Of a DNA stretch of 64,000 nucleotides, positions 34,993-43,783 are shown piece after piece (the first letter of the stretch is position 1; every line of letters starts with the position of its first letter). Location: assembly GCF_029625295.1 (NCBI RefSeq), contig NZ_CP121112.1:1054001-1118000 (forward strand), read 5' to 3'. The notes beneath the pieces were generated by a model, which saw nothing but the letters and a program-made list of their open reading frames with translations, was not told the DNA's origin and did not search any database. The stretch comes from Flavobacterium gyeonganense. GTDB lineage: Bacteria > Bacteroidota > Bacteroidia > Flavobacteriales > Flavobacteriaceae. A program made the position numbers and the translations under genes.

Positions 34993-35532
34993 TTATTTTT
35001 TAAGTAACTGCTGTAAAGGCTTCAACTGTTCCATATCAATTTTGGATTCTTTCAAAACAGACATCAAAGTCATGATGTTATTGGGATTCATATTTTTTCC
35101 TAAAACACGCACAATAGCAAAACCGTTTTCTTTTCTGTTTGCAAAAACGACAAATTCTTCAATATTTTCATCGGTACCGACAAAACTCACAGAAGCACCA
35201 TCTTTACCAGAACCAACCTTCATCAATTCCTGATATTTAGGATTTTTCAAAAGAGATTTTACTTTTGCCCTCTCTTGCTCAAATTGTGTTTGATTTTTAT
35301 CATTTGCCTTAAAAGCCAGAATATTCATTTTATCAAACGAATTCAAAGCTTCGGTTTGTTCAGAGGATAATTTTGTTTTATCAACATTTAAAATACTGGG
35401 TGAAACATCCAGCGCAATAAAATCTTTATTCTCCGTATTTTCTACAAAATATTTTTGCAAAGAAGGCTCAGAATTACAACTTATAAAAATCAGCAATATT
35501 AAAAGAACTGAGGTAAAAAGACTAGTTTTCAT
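34993..35532 (-). CDS. DUF4252 family lipoprotein
   Basis: A 179-residue protein with a lipoprotein signal peptide (ending FISCNSE) and a DUF4252-type body (LQKYFVENTENKDFIALDVSPSIL, ELMKVGSGKDGASVSFVGTDENIEEFVVFANRKENGFAIVRVLGKNM). Function unknown. It follows a second DUF4252 gene by 11 bases and an ECF sigma/anti-sigma pair, an order I recall as conserved in flavobacteria. It may be a target or modulator of the sigma system. Confidence 0.85.
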   Translation of the reverse strand: MKTSLFTSVLLILLIFISCNSEPSLQKYFVENTENKDFIALDVSPSILNVDKTKLSSEQTEALNSFDKMNILAFKANDKNQTQFEQERAKVKSLLKNPKYQELMKVGSGKDGASVSFVGTDENIEEFVVFANRKENGFAIVRVLGKNMNPNNIMTLMSVLKESKIDMEQLKPLQQLLKK

Positions 35533-35543
35533 ATTTATTGGAT

Positions 35544-36119
35544 TTATTTTTTGCCTTTAGAAGCTTTTTTTAAGTCTGTACCACCAGGCAATTTCATTTT
35601 GTCTGTAAGGACAGCAATTTCATTTAAATCAAAGTTTCCCGTTAAGGATAACAAAACTGTATCTTCATTTTTTGCGCCATCAATAAACATAAACAGTTCT
35701 TTTATTTTGGTATCCGAAGCGCCCGACTTCACATATATCTTTACATTTTTTCCGCTATCATTAATACGCATCAATTCTTCCAGATTTGCTGTTTTGATGT
35801 ATTTATCAGCTGAAAGTTTCATGTCAGCTTCAATTTTTGCGTTCTTTGTGGTAAATACTTTTAAATTGTCAAGCTTTTTAATAAGATTCATGTATTGCTG
35901 GGTCTCTTTATCAGAAGGATCCACTTTTACCTTACTCATTATGTCAAACATTTTTTTGTTTACAATAACTGAAGTTACATCATCCTGTCCGTCAAATTTA
36001 TCAAAAGCACTCTGCGCATAAAAGGTATGGCTGATTAGTGTAAAAACTATGGTTATGATTAAACTTTTAATCATTCCTTTTTTACTCTCTTTTCTATATT
36101 CCTTAATCATTGATTTCAT
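35544..36119 (-). CDS. DUF4252 domain periplasmic protein
   Basis: Up to 191 residues. A signal peptide starts at MIKSLIITIVFTLISHTFYAQ if translation begins at the ATG at 36074; the ATG at 36119 adds 15 charged residues. The body (FDGQDDVTSVIVNKKMFDIMSKVKVDPSDKETQQY, GSDT-like loop, LSLTGNFDLNEIAVLTDKMKLPGG) fits DUF4252. The end is rich in lysine. It lies 15 bases after the anti-sigma segment and 11 before the second DUF4252 gene, so one operon is likely. Confidence 0.85.
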   Translation of the reverse strand: MKSMIKEYRKESKKGMIKSLIITIVFTLISHTFYAQSAFDKFDGQDDVTSVIVNKKMFDIMSKVKVDPSDKETQQYMNLIKKLDNLKVFTTKNAKIEADMKLSADKYIKTANLEELMRINDSGKNVKIYVKSGASDTKIKELFMFIDGAKNEDTVLLSLTGNFDLNEIAVLTDKMKLPGGTDLKKASKGKK

Positions 36120-36134
36120 TTCTATATTTTTTAA

Positions 36135-36593
36135 TTATTGTTTAAAAACTTTATTTTTTGATTGTTCGTATTCTTTAATGTATTGAACACTTTCAATACC
36201 TACATTAACATGGTTTGACAATAGAGCCAAAGCTTTTTGCGTTTCGGCAAAGGCTTTTTCAGGATTATCATAAGTCCCTAATTCTGATTGGGCTACAACA
36301 GGTGTTGTAGTTTTTTTGCTCAAATAAAAAAAGGTTCCAATTCCGAGTAAAACAACAGCAGAAGCCGCAATTGATAACCACGCCACATTTCGTTTTTTAG
36401 TTTGTAGTGGAATTTCCTGCATTGACCTTTGTTCTTTTACTTGAGAGAAATAACCAAACATAGATTTGTATTGCTCCAAATGCTGCGCAACATTTGAAGA
36501 AGAAAAGTATTCTTTTAATTCATTTTCTTCAGCAATAGTAGTTTCTCCCTGAAAGTATTTTTCTAATATTTTTTCTATTTTATTTAATTCCAT
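36135..36593 (-). CDS. Anti-sigma-like single-pass membrane protein (reading after indel correction)
   Basis: A 152-residue protein from ATG 36593: an N-terminal cytosolic helical zone with LEKYFQGETTIAEENELKEYF, which resembles the sigma-binding part of Bacteroidota anti-sigma proteins. A basic stretch (QTKKRNVAW), one membrane helix (LSIAASAVVLLGIGTFFYL) and a periplasmic tail of about 65 residues follow. It should sequester the sigma factor encoded immediately upstream. In the sequence as given it is in frame with the sigma gene because of one missing base. Confidence 0.65.
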   Translation of the reverse strand: MELNKIEKILEKYFQGETTIAEENELKEYFSSSNVAQHLEQYKSMFGYFSQVKEQRSMQEIPLQTKKRNVAWLSIAASAVVLLGIGTFFYLSKKTTTPVVAQSELGTYDNPEKAFAETQKALALLSNHVNVGIESVQYIKEYEQSKNKVFKQ

Positions 36594-37088
36594 ATCCGTG
36601 TGTATTAACCATGGCTTCCCGTATTTTTTTCTTGCTCTTGAAAGTGCTACCCTGATAGCTGTTTCATTCATATTGACAATTTTGGCAATTTCATCAAACT
36701 CATATTGCTCAACATCGCGTAGCTGAATTAGGATTTGTAGCTGCTCAGGCAATTGGCTTATTATTTTTTCAACCCATTCCAGACAATCCGAATCTTCCAG
36801 TTTTTTATCTAATAAAGGGTCACTATCCGTAAAATTATTATGCACTATTTTAAGATTATCTGCTCTTTTAGACTTTAACTGATCCAGACAATAATTTTTT
36901 GTCATGGTCATCGCTACTGCTTCGATACTGTTATAAGCGGCTAAATTGTCTTTTTTGTTCCATAATTTCACCATTACTTCCTGAGTTGCATCTTCAGCTT
37001 CTTCAGTGCTGGTTAATAATCTCTTTGCCAGACGAAAAACTTTGTCTTTAAAAGGATTTATTAATTCTATAAATGCAACCTGGTTCAT
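36135..37088 (-). CDS. ECF sigma factor joined in frame to an anti-sigma-like membrane protein (fusion likely artefactual)
   Basis: As read, one 317-residue frame. Residues 1-160 are an ECF sigma factor (region 2: AEDATQEVMVKLWN; region 4: VEQYEFDEIAKIVNMNETAIRVALSRARKK). From Met166 (MELNKIEKILEKYFQGETTIAEENELKEYF) it is a membrane protein with one helix near 234-252, typical of the separate anti-sigma partner. Adding one A to the seven-base run at 36624-36630 restores a normal sigma C-terminus (RKKIREAMVNTHGYGIK, stop ending at 36580). The anti-sigma ATG at 36593 then overlaps that stop by 14 bases. I therefore read two overlapping genes, 36580-37088 (169 residues) and 36135-36593. Confidence 0.85.
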   Translation of the reverse strand: MNQVAFIELINPFKDKVFRLAKRLLTSTEEAEDATQEVMVKLWNKKDNLAAYNSIEAVAMTMTKNYCLDQLKSKRADNLKIVHNNFTDSDPLLDKKLEDSDCLEWVEKIISQLPEQLQILIQLRDVEQYEFDEIAKIVNMNETAIRVALSRARKKYGKPWLIHTDMELNKIEKILEKYFQGETTIAEENELKEYFSSSNVAQHLEQYKSMFGYFSQVKEQRSMQEIPLQTKKRNVAWLSIAASAVVLLGIGTFFYLSKKTTTPVVAQSELGTYDNPEKAFAETQKALALLSNHVNVGIESVQYIKEYEQSKNKVFKQ

Positions 37089-37319
37089 ATTTTGCTATTA
37101 ATGATGAGTCTTAGGCAATTCTTCACATATTTCCATCAATATTTAACCAATTATATTAAAAAAACAAACATATTGATTGGTTCATATTATCAAGACGAGT
37201 CACTATTATTTTTGTTACAAAATAAGCTTAAAAAAATATTGTAAAAAAAACTGCACATTTATTATAGTTAAAACTAAAGATACTATTTTTACGTTTATTC
37301 TATATTGAAACCCCGTTTT

Positions 37320-38780
37320 ATGAAAAAAGTATCGAGAATTTTAGTTTTAATGTTTTTAACAGCATTTAGCCTGCAATCTTGTGAAGATAGCGATGATGTA
37401 ACAACTCCAAAAGATCTACAAATAAATAATTTTATATGGAGAGGACTGAATGAGGTTTATTTATGGCAAACCGATGTTCCAAATTTAGCTGACAACCGTT
37501 TTGCCAGTCCGGAAGAATTTGATTCCTTTTTAAAAGGATATTCAAAACCGGAAGATCTTTTTCAGGATTTATTAAATAAACCAATAAGCAAATATCCTAA
37601 TGGAGGCGCTATTGATCGTTTTAGCTGGATTGTGGATGACTATACTGTTTTGGAACAGGAATTAAACGGAATTACAAAAAACAGTGGTATTGATTTTAGA
37701 TTAAGCAGACAATCTACCGGATCAAACAATTTAGTAGGCTATATCAGATACATCATTCCTAACTCAGACGCATCTGGCAAAAGCATAAAGCGTGGAGACT
37801 TTTTCACTAGTGTTAACGGAACTGTACTTACTATTTCTAACTACGAGTCGTTGCTTTTAAATTCTGATAGTTATACTTTAAATCTTGCCGATTATACCGG
37901 CAGTGCTTTCGTTTTAAACGGCAAATCTGTTTCCCTAACTAAAACAGTTTTAGAAGAAAATCCAATCTTAGTCAACAAAACAATAACTTCAGGAAATCAT
38001 AAAATTGGTTATTTAATGTACAATGGCTTTTATAATGAATACGACGACGCACTGAATCAGGCTTTCTCACAATTAAAAACATCAGGAGTTACAGATTTAG
38101 TTTTAGACTTAAGATATAATGGTGGTGGTTCTGTTCATTCAGCAACATTATTAGCAAGTATGATTACCGGACAATTTAAAGGTCAGATATTTTCAAAAAG
38201 AGAATATAATTCTAAAATAATGAAGGACCTAAATAATGATCAGTTAGAATCGTTTTACGAAAGATATACCGACAAGACAGGTAGTGGTGCAGCTTTAAAT
38301 AGTTTAAATTTAAATACTGTTTATATCATAACAACCGAAAGCACTGCTTCTGCAAGCGAATTGGTTGTAAATGGTTTGAAAGCATACATCAATGTAATAC
38401 AAATTGGCGAAACTACTGTTGGTAAAAACGTTGGATCTTTTACTGTTTATGATTCTGAAACTTTATCAAAAAACAAAGTAAATCCGACTCATAAATATGC
38501 TATGCAGCCTTTGGTATTTAAAATTACAAATAAAGATAATTTTGGAGATTATACCAGCGGACTAACACCTAACTTTCAACAACCCGAATCCGTTTTTACT
38601 TATGGCGTATTAGGCGATCCTTCTGAACCTTTGTTAAATCTCGCTATCTCAAGAATTACAGGTTCAGCATCAAAAAGAGTACAATTAGAAAAAGGTCCAG
38701 CTCTTCCTTATTTCGCAGATTCTAAATCACTTCGCCGTTTTGGAAGAGAAATGTATATAGATAGCCCCTTAAAAAATTAG
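37320..38780 (+). CDS. S41 family C-terminal processing peptidase-like lipoprotein
   Basis: A 486-residue lipoprotein (MKKVSRILVLMFLTAFSLQSCEDSDD; acidic residues after Cys suggest surface export). A PDZ-like middle region (GSNNLVGYIRYIIPNSDASGKSIKRGDFFTSVNG) is followed by an S41 protease domain with KIGYLMYNGF, DLVLDLRYNGGGSVHSATLLASM, the catalytic Ser in ESTASASELV and the Lys in GETTVGKNVGS. It is a serine protease of the cell envelope; target unknown. A TTG at 37305 is also in frame, but the ATG at 37320 gives a clean lipoprotein signal. Confidence 0.92.
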   Translation: MKKVSRILVLMFLTAFSLQSCEDSDDVTTPKDLQINNFIWRGLNEVYLWQTDVPNLADNRFASPEEFDSFLKGYSKPEDLFQDLLNKPISKYPNGGAIDRFSWIVDDYTVLEQELNGITKNSGIDFRLSRQSTGSNNLVGYIRYIIPNSDASGKSIKRGDFFTSVNGTVLTISNYESLLLNSDSYTLNLADYTGSAFVLNGKSVSLTKTVLEENPILVNKTITSGNHKIGYLMYNGFYNEYDDALNQAFSQLKTSGVTDLVLDLRYNGGGSVHSATLLASMITGQFKGQIFSKREYNSKIMKDLNNDQLESFYERYTDKTGSGAALNSLNLNTVYIITTESTASASELVVNGLKAYINVIQIGETTVGKNVGSFTVYDSETLSKNKVNPTHKYAMQPLVFKITNKDNFGDYTSGLTPNFQQPESVFTYGVLGDPSEPLLNLAISRITGSASKRVQLEKGPALPYFADSKSLRRFGREMYIDSPLKN

Positions 38781-38800
38781 AATAAAATACACCGAAAAAT

Positions 38801-38840
38801 TAAATGCCCCAAAGTCAAATACTATTGGGGCATTTTTATT
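38801..38840. terminator. Bidirectional hairpin terminator
   Basis: AAATGCCCCAA pairs with TTGGGGCATTT, with A- and T-rich flanks, between the convergent S41 peptidase and ABC-F genes. Confidence 0.85.
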
Positions 38841-38856
38841 TAAAAAAATCTAGTTA

Positions 38857-40491
38857 TTACTTTTCAATTTCTCTCATTGAATCCATTTTCTTATGTGCTA
38901 AGAAACCGGCAACATCTTCAAAATGTTCTTTTACTCGTTTGTTTCCAAATTCGAAAACTTTAGTTGCTAATCCGTCAAGGAAATCACGATCATGCGAAAC
39001 AAGGATTAATGTTCCGTCAAAATCACGCAATGCATCTTTGATAATATCCTTCGTCTTCATATCTAGATGATTTGAAGGTTCATCCAGAATCAACAAGTTT
39101 ACTGGCTCCAACAATAATTTAATCATCGCTAGACGCGTTTTTTCACCTCCTGAGAGTACTTTTACTTTTTTGGTAATATCGTCCCCCTGAAACATAAACG
39201 CTCCTAAGATATTTTTGATCTGCGTTCTTATATCTCCAACGGCAATACCATCAATGGTCTCAAAAATCGTCGCATTTTCATCTAATAATGCTGCCTGATT
39301 TTGAGCAAAATATCCAATCTGAGAATTATGTCCAATTTCTACACTTCCTGAATCAACACCAATCTCTTTCATAATCGCTTTGATCATGGTTGATTTTCCT
39401 TCACCATTTTTTCCAACAAAAGCTACTTTCTGACCTCTTTCAATCACAATATTAGCATCTTTAAAAACTACATGATCGCCATAAGATTTTGACATTTCTT
39501 TTACTATAACAGGATATTGTCCAGAACGTGCAGCCGGTGGGAATTTCAATCGCAATGCAGAAGTATCGACCTCATCAACCTGAATGATTTCTAGTTTTTC
39601 TAACATTTTTACACGAGACTGAACAGCATCTGTTTTCGAGAAAGTCCCACGAAATCTATCAATAAAAGCCTGATTATCTGCTATGAATTTCTGTTGTTCG
39701 TCGTATGCTTTTTGCTGATGTATTCGTCTGTCTTTTCTGAGTTCCAAATAATGGGAATATTTGGCCTTGTAATCATAAATCCTTCCCATTGTAACTTCAA
39801 TAGTACGATTGGTAATATTATCTACGAAAGCTCTATCATGCGAGATTACCACAACTGCTTTTGCCTGATTTAAAAGAAATTCTTCCAGCCATTGAATACT
39901 TTCAATATCCATGTGGTTGGTAGGTTCATCTAAAAGAATCAAATCGGGTTTTCTTAATAAAATCTTAGCCAGTTCGATACGCATTCTCCAACCTCCTGAA
40001 AATTCAGAAGTCTGGCGTGTAAAATCTTCTCTTTCAAATCCTAAACCAACTAATATTTTTTCTACTTCAGCTTCATAATTCACTTCTTCAATCGCATAGA
40101 ATTTCTCACTTAAATCAGAAACTCTCTCAATTAATTTCATGTAAGCATCACTTTCATAATCGGTACGGATAGTTAACTGCTCGTTTATTTCATCGATTTC
40201 TGCTTTCATACTAAAAATCTCACCAAAAGCTTTTGACGCTTCTTCCATAACAGTTGCACCGTCTTCTGTAAGCAAGTGTTGAGGAAGATAAGCAACAACA
40301 GCTTCTTTAGGCGCAGAAATATTTCCGGTAGAAGGTTTACTTTGACCTGCAATTATTTTTAAAAGTGTCGATTTTCCCGCACCATTTTTACCCATAAGGG
40401 CAATTTTATCATTTTCATTGATAGCAAAAGAAACATCGCTAAAAAGTGTAGTTCCACCAAACTGAACCGAAATATCGTTAACTGTAATCAT
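38857..40491 (-). CDS. ABC-F family ATPase (translation factor type)
   Basis: A 544-residue soluble protein with two ABC ATPase domains and no membrane helices. Domain 1: ALMGKNGAGKSTLLK, FSGGWRMRIELAK, LILLDEPTNHMD. An arm and linker of about 60 residues follow (LRKDRRIHQQKAYDEQQKFI). Domain 2: AFVGKNGEGKSTMIKAI, LSGGEKTRLAMIK, LLILDEPSNHLD. ABC-F proteins act at the ribosomal E-site to resolve stalls or give antibiotic protection; the YbiT/Uup branch fits best. Nothing here suggests a resistance role over a housekeeping one. Confidence 0.92.
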   Translation of the reverse strand: MITVNDISVQFGGTTLFSDVSFAINENDKIALMGKNGAGKSTLLKIIAGQSKPSTGNISAPKEAVVAYLPQHLLTEDGATVMEEASKAFGEIFSMKAEIDEINEQLTIRTDYESDAYMKLIERVSDLSEKFYAIEEVNYEAEVEKILVGLGFEREDFTRQTSEFSGGWRMRIELAKILLRKPDLILLDEPTNHMDIESIQWLEEFLLNQAKAVVVISHDRAFVDNITNRTIEVTMGRIYDYKAKYSHYLELRKDRRIHQQKAYDEQQKFIADNQAFIDRFRGTFSKTDAVQSRVKMLEKLEIIQVDEVDTSALRLKFPPAARSGQYPVIVKEMSKSYGDHVVFKDANIVIERGQKVAFVGKNGEGKSTMIKAIMKEIGVDSGSVEIGHNSQIGYFAQNQAALLDENATIFETIDGIAVGDIRTQIKNILGAFMFQGDDITKKVKVLSGGEKTRLAMIKLLLEPVNLLILDEPSNHLDMKTKDIIKDALRDFDGTLILVSHDRDFLDGLATKVFEFGNKRVKEHFEDVAGFLAHKKMDSMREIEK

Positions 40492-40586
40492 GTTAGATCT
40501 TTAGATTTTAGACTGCTTAGACTTTTGATTTTCTGCGCAGGTATTTTTTTGAAGCCGCAAAGATAGATTTAATTAGAGAATGTGGC

Positions 40587-40753
40587 AATTAGATAATTAG
40601 ATAATTTTGGAAATGTGTTAATGTAGGAATTAGAAAATATATCAATTAGATAATAAGATAATTACTTTCTGCTTTAAACACAAAACCGATATTTCACAAA
40701 GTAAATATCGGTTTTAAAATCATCTAATTGACAAATTATCTAATTATCTAATT
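40587..40753. repeat. AT-rich inverted repeat around a terminator hairpin
   Basis: AATTAGATAATTAGATAATT (40587-40606) is perfectly complementary to AATTATCTAATTATCTAATT (40734-40753). Further partial copies of the TTAGATAA word lie at about 40645-40665 and 40718-40727. The space between contains the hairpin at 40682-40715. Confidence 0.75.
40682..40717. terminator. Hairpin terminator
   Basis: AAAACCGATATTT pairs with AAATATCGGTTTT around an 8-base loop. It lies after the GlmU-family gene stop (40757), in the minus direction, and before the ABC-F start. Confidence 0.8.
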
Positions 40754-40756
40754 AAT

Positions 40757-41932
40757 TTAATCTTTTCTCCATTTTTTAGTTTGTTCAAAAACATGTTCTA
40801 AGATGGCAGCTTCAGTTTCATCAAATTCGATATTTCTTCTTCCCATTACTAATTTAGCTGTTTCAAAAGCTTTTTTGGTGATATAAGTGGTAAAGCCGGC
40901 AGCACCGCCCCATGAAAAACTTGGAACAAAATTGCGTGGAAAACCAGATCCAAAAATATTGGCACTCACTCCTACTACTGTACCTGTATTAAACATCGTA
41001 TTTATACCGCATTTACTGTGATCCCCCATCATTAAACCACAAAACTGAAGTCCTGTTTTAGCAAAGCCTTCTGTTTCGTAACTCCATAATTTTACCTCTT
41101 CATAATTATTTTTCAGGTTTGAATTATTACTGTCAGCCCCAATATTACACCATTCACCTAAAACAGAATCGCCCAAAAAACCATCATGCCCCTTATTTGA
41201 ATTCGCAAAAAGAACAGCGTTTTTAACTTCCCCTCCTATTCTGGATCCTGGTCCAACCGTTGTGGCTCCATACACTTTTGCATTCAGTTTAACCTGTGCA
41301 TTTTCGCATAAAGCAAAAGGGCCACGAATTACGGCTCCCTCCATAATTTCAGCATTCTTACCTATATATATTGGTCCGGTTGAGGCATTCAAAGTTACAA
41401 ATTCCAGTTTTGCCCCTTCTTCAATAAAAATGTTTTCTGGAGAAATAACATTGACACTTTTCGGAATGAGCTGTGATTTTCGATCTTCAGTTAGATAATC
41501 AAAGTCGGCGCGAATGGCAGCATCATTTTTAGAGAAAATATCCCATGTATGTTCAACGGTTAAACATTCCTGATCGTAATGAATAATTTCATACAAATCA
41601 AAATCAACTTCATCCTGATTTTCAGTAGTAAAAAAAGCTATAACATCATCTCCTTTAAAGATTGCCTGATTTTCCTTTAAATCAGAAATCATTTCGACAA
41701 GTGTATCATTTGGCAAATACGCAGCATTTATCATAATATTTTCCTCCATCTCCACCATTGGAAATTTATCAGATAAATATTCTTCTGTAATTGTAGTAAT
41801 AGTTGACCCCAAACGAGCTTCCCATTTTTGACGAATCGTCATAATTCCGATTAGAATATCAGCCACAGGTCTTGTAAAAGTAAAAGGTAATAAAGCATTC
41901 CGAACGGGACCGTCAAAAAGAATGTAGTTCAT
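40757..41932 (-). CDS. GlmU-family protein (nucleotidyltransferase-like with left-handed beta-helix)
   Basis: A 391-residue protein. The N-terminal part (NYILFDGPVRNALLPFTFTRPVADI) resembles a degenerate sugar-nucleotidyltransferase domain. The C-terminal part has hexapeptide repeats (VTLNASTGPIYIGKNAEIMEGAVIRGPFALCENAQVKLNAKVYG) forming a left-handed beta-helix as in acyltransferases. It is annotated in Bacteroidota as GlmU-family or putative sugar nucleotidyltransferase. Real substrate is unknown. Start: ATG at 41932 gives MNYILFDG; the ATG two codons upstream (41938) is less typical. Confidence 0.85.
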   Translation of the reverse strand: MNYILFDGPVRNALLPFTFTRPVADILIGIMTIRQKWEARLGSTITTITEEYLSDKFPMVEMEENIMINAAYLPNDTLVEMISDLKENQAIFKGDDVIAFFTTENQDEVDFDLYEIIHYDQECLTVEHTWDIFSKNDAAIRADFDYLTEDRKSQLIPKSVNVISPENIFIEEGAKLEFVTLNASTGPIYIGKNAEIMEGAVIRGPFALCENAQVKLNAKVYGATTVGPGSRIGGEVKNAVLFANSNKGHDGFLGDSVLGEWCNIGADSNNSNLKNNYEEVKLWSYETEGFAKTGLQFCGLMMGDHSKCGINTMFNTGTVVGVSANIFGSGFPRNFVPSFSWGGAAGFTTYITKKAFETAKLVMGRRNIEFDETEAAILEHVFEQTKKWRKD

Positions 41933-41980
41933 AAACAATAAATTTGGTACTTGTTAAAATCTTGATTTGGTTATCAGATT

Positions 41981-42008
41981 CAAAGTTACAATATTTTATT
42001 TGTAACAA
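41981..42008 (-). promoter_or_regulatory. Promoter of the GlmU-family gene
   Basis: On the minus strand TTG (42008-42006) and TAACTTTG (41988-41981) are 17 bases apart, matching the -33/-7 pattern, about 49 bases upstream of the start. Confidence 0.55.
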
Positions 42009-42059
42009 TAAATATGTTTTTTGCTGAAAGAAACAAGTATTCAAAATTTACAACACAAC

Positions 42060-42587
42060 TTATTTTCTTTGTCGCTCTTTAAGTGTCGGTTGTTTAAAAT
42101 ATTCTATCAGTTCTAAGGAATAAATCACACTTACAATCTTCCATTTTCCATCTCTTTTGATAATATTCAAATACTTACTGCCCCAATTTTTCATTTTACC
42201 ATCTACCCAAAAGCTATAATCCATTGTGACTGAAGCTACAGTTCCGTCTTCAACGATTTTAATATTATCAAACTTATCTTCAGCAGACTTATATCTGAAC
42301 AGACCTCTCAAAAATCCTTTGTATGATCCCGAAAAATAATTGCTGCCCGCTTTTACTTCTCCTTTTACTTCAATTTCTTTGGCCTGAGTCCGGTCTTTAT
42401 ATCCTGCGCACCAGGTTACGTTTTTATCATTAAATAAACTGTAAAACGAAATAGAATCTTTTACTATAACACTTTTCGAATAGGTATCAATAATTGAGGC
42501 TATTATTTTCTTATCATCCTCTTTTTCCTGACCGTAAAAAGGAAACACCATTAAAAGTAAGATCAACATCATTTTTATTTTTCCCAT
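42060..42587 (-). CDS. Secreted NTF2-like (SnoaL/DUF4440-type) protein
   Basis: A 175-residue protein with a signal peptide (MGKIKMMLILLLMVFPFYGQ) and an NTF2-like cone fold: helix KKIIASIIDTYSKSVIVKDSISFYSLF, strand NVTWCAGY, then VASVTMDYSFWVDGKMKNWGSKYLNIIKRDGKWKIVSVIYS. Members of this fold are small enzymes or binding proteins; no catalytic residues stand out. It lies 6 bases after the tautomerase gene and probably shares its mRNA. Confidence 0.8.
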   Translation of the reverse strand: MGKIKMMLILLLMVFPFYGQEKEDDKKIIASIIDTYSKSVIVKDSISFYSLFNDKNVTWCAGYKDRTQAKEIEVKGEVKAGSNYFSGSYKGFLRGLFRYKSAEDKFDNIKIVEDGTVASVTMDYSFWVDGKMKNWGSKYLNIIKRDGKWKIVSVIYSLELIEYFKQPTLKERQRK

Positions 42588-42593
42588 CCCTGT

Positions 42594-43013
42594 TTATTTT
42601 TCTTTTCTAAAATTTGAAATCTTATTATTGATGATTTTATACTCTATGGTTAGTCCTTCATAACCATAAGCATCTGCCTTCATTTCCTCAATAGCAGTAT
42701 AACTCACCGGATGAATATTCCCAATTACATCTGACAGTGATTTGTGTAAAGCTTCTATATATTTTGCTTTGTCGTCTTTTAGATTTGTAGAATCTGAAAT
42801 CTTGATCGTCAAAAAGAAGCTGTTCTTTTTTAATTCAGCTAAAGATTCTGAATTTACAAACCATAGATAATCCGGAATAAAGGATACAGTTACAACTGTA
42901 ATTTCAGGCCTTTTGTGGAGAATTTCATTTGTGAGGCCGCTAATAGTTTTTACAAGTTCTTTTGCTAACGCAGGGTTTTCCTTACCACTGACTTTAAGAT
43001 GAATTGCTGGCAT
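42594..43013 (-). CDS. Tautomerase/MIF superfamily protein
   Basis: A 139-residue protein starting MPAIHLKV. After Met removal Pro1 would be the catalytic base, as in 4-oxalocrotonate tautomerases. The pattern ALAKELVKTISGLTNEILHKRPEITVVTVSFIPDYLWFVNSE fits one beta-alpha-beta unit. A second unit follows (FFLTIKISDSTNLKDDKAKYIEALHKSLSDVIG). So it is a longer, two-unit tautomerase. Substrate unknown. It is placed between a Crp-type regulator and an NTF2-like gene. Confidence 0.82.
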   Translation of the reverse strand: MPAIHLKVSGKENPALAKELVKTISGLTNEILHKRPEITVVTVSFIPDYLWFVNSESLAELKKNSFFLTIKISDSTNLKDDKAKYIEALHKSLSDVIGNIHPVSYTAIEEMKADAYGYEGLTIEYKIINNKISNFRKEK

Positions 43014-43066
43014 ACTTCAAATATTTTATTGATTATTGAAGTACAAAATTCAATTTAAAACTACAC

Positions 43067-43642
43067 TTATTTATTGATGTATGTTAAGAGTTTAATGCGA
43101 CTTAATGATTCCGGTTTTATTCCTAAATAAGATGCAATATGGTATTGCGAAATTTCCTGTTCGATTCCGGGATAGGCTTTACAAAGTTGCACAAATCTTT
43201 CTGTTGCAGAGTTTTTCAGAAATGAAGTTTCGCGTTTGCATTTTTTAATGAAGAAAACATCTGAAATATATTTTGCTAATTTCAAAAAAAGAACATCTTC
43301 TTCAATCAACGCATTAAATTGCTTATTCGTAATATATAAAATTTCCGTATCAGCCAAAGCTTCGATATTGCAATTCGTTGGGTTTTGTGTCAGATAACTG
43401 GTGTAAGCCGTTACGAGACTATTTTGAAGATAAAAATCATTATTAAATTCCTGTTCCTCATTTTGAACATAAGACCTAAGTTTTCCAGAAACGACAAATC
43501 CTATGAATTCGCAAACAGCCCCTTCCTTAATCAGAAAATCTTTTTTCTTTAATTTCTTTGTCCTGGTTAAACTAATAAACTTTTCTAAATGAAGCATTTC
43601 CAGTCCCAGTTTATCAATAAAAATATCTTTTAGAAACTCCAT
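43067..43642 (-). CDS. Crp/Fnr family transcriptional regulator
   Basis: A 191-residue protein with a cyclic-nucleotide-binding-type barrel (KKKDFLIKEGAVCEFIGFVVSGKLRSYV, ALADTEILYITNKQFNALI), a dimer helix and a C-terminal helix-turn-helix (ISQYHIASYLGIKPESLSRI). No clear cAMP-ligand or iron-sulfur cysteine cluster is visible, so the effector is unknown. Many flavobacterial paralogues sit beside the genes they control. Here the tautomerase and NTF2-like genes follow on the same strand, 53 bases away. Confidence 0.9.
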   Translation of the reverse strand: MEFLKDIFIDKLGLEMLHLEKFISLTRTKKLKKKDFLIKEGAVCEFIGFVVSGKLRSYVQNEEQEFNNDFYLQNSLVTAYTSYLTQNPTNCNIEALADTEILYITNKQFNALIEEDVLFLKLAKYISDVFFIKKCKRETSFLKNSATERFVQLCKAYPGIEQEISQYHIASYLGIKPESLSRIKLLTYINK

Positions 43643-43741
43643 TACTTTTGATTAAGATAAATTCTATTCCAAAGATAAAGATTAATTATTTAGTCAAAAT
43701 CATCTTATCAGGCATTCCACTTAAGAAAAAAGCATAAAAAA

Positions 43742-43763
43742 AGCCTTCCGGACGGAAGGCTTC
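43742..43763 (-). terminator. rpmE2 terminator
   Basis: AAGCCTTCC pairs with GGAAGGCTT across a 4-base loop and is followed by a T-run on the minus strand, 20 bases after the L31 stop. Confidence 0.85.
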
Positions 43764-43783
43764 TGTATAATTTTAAACAGCTA

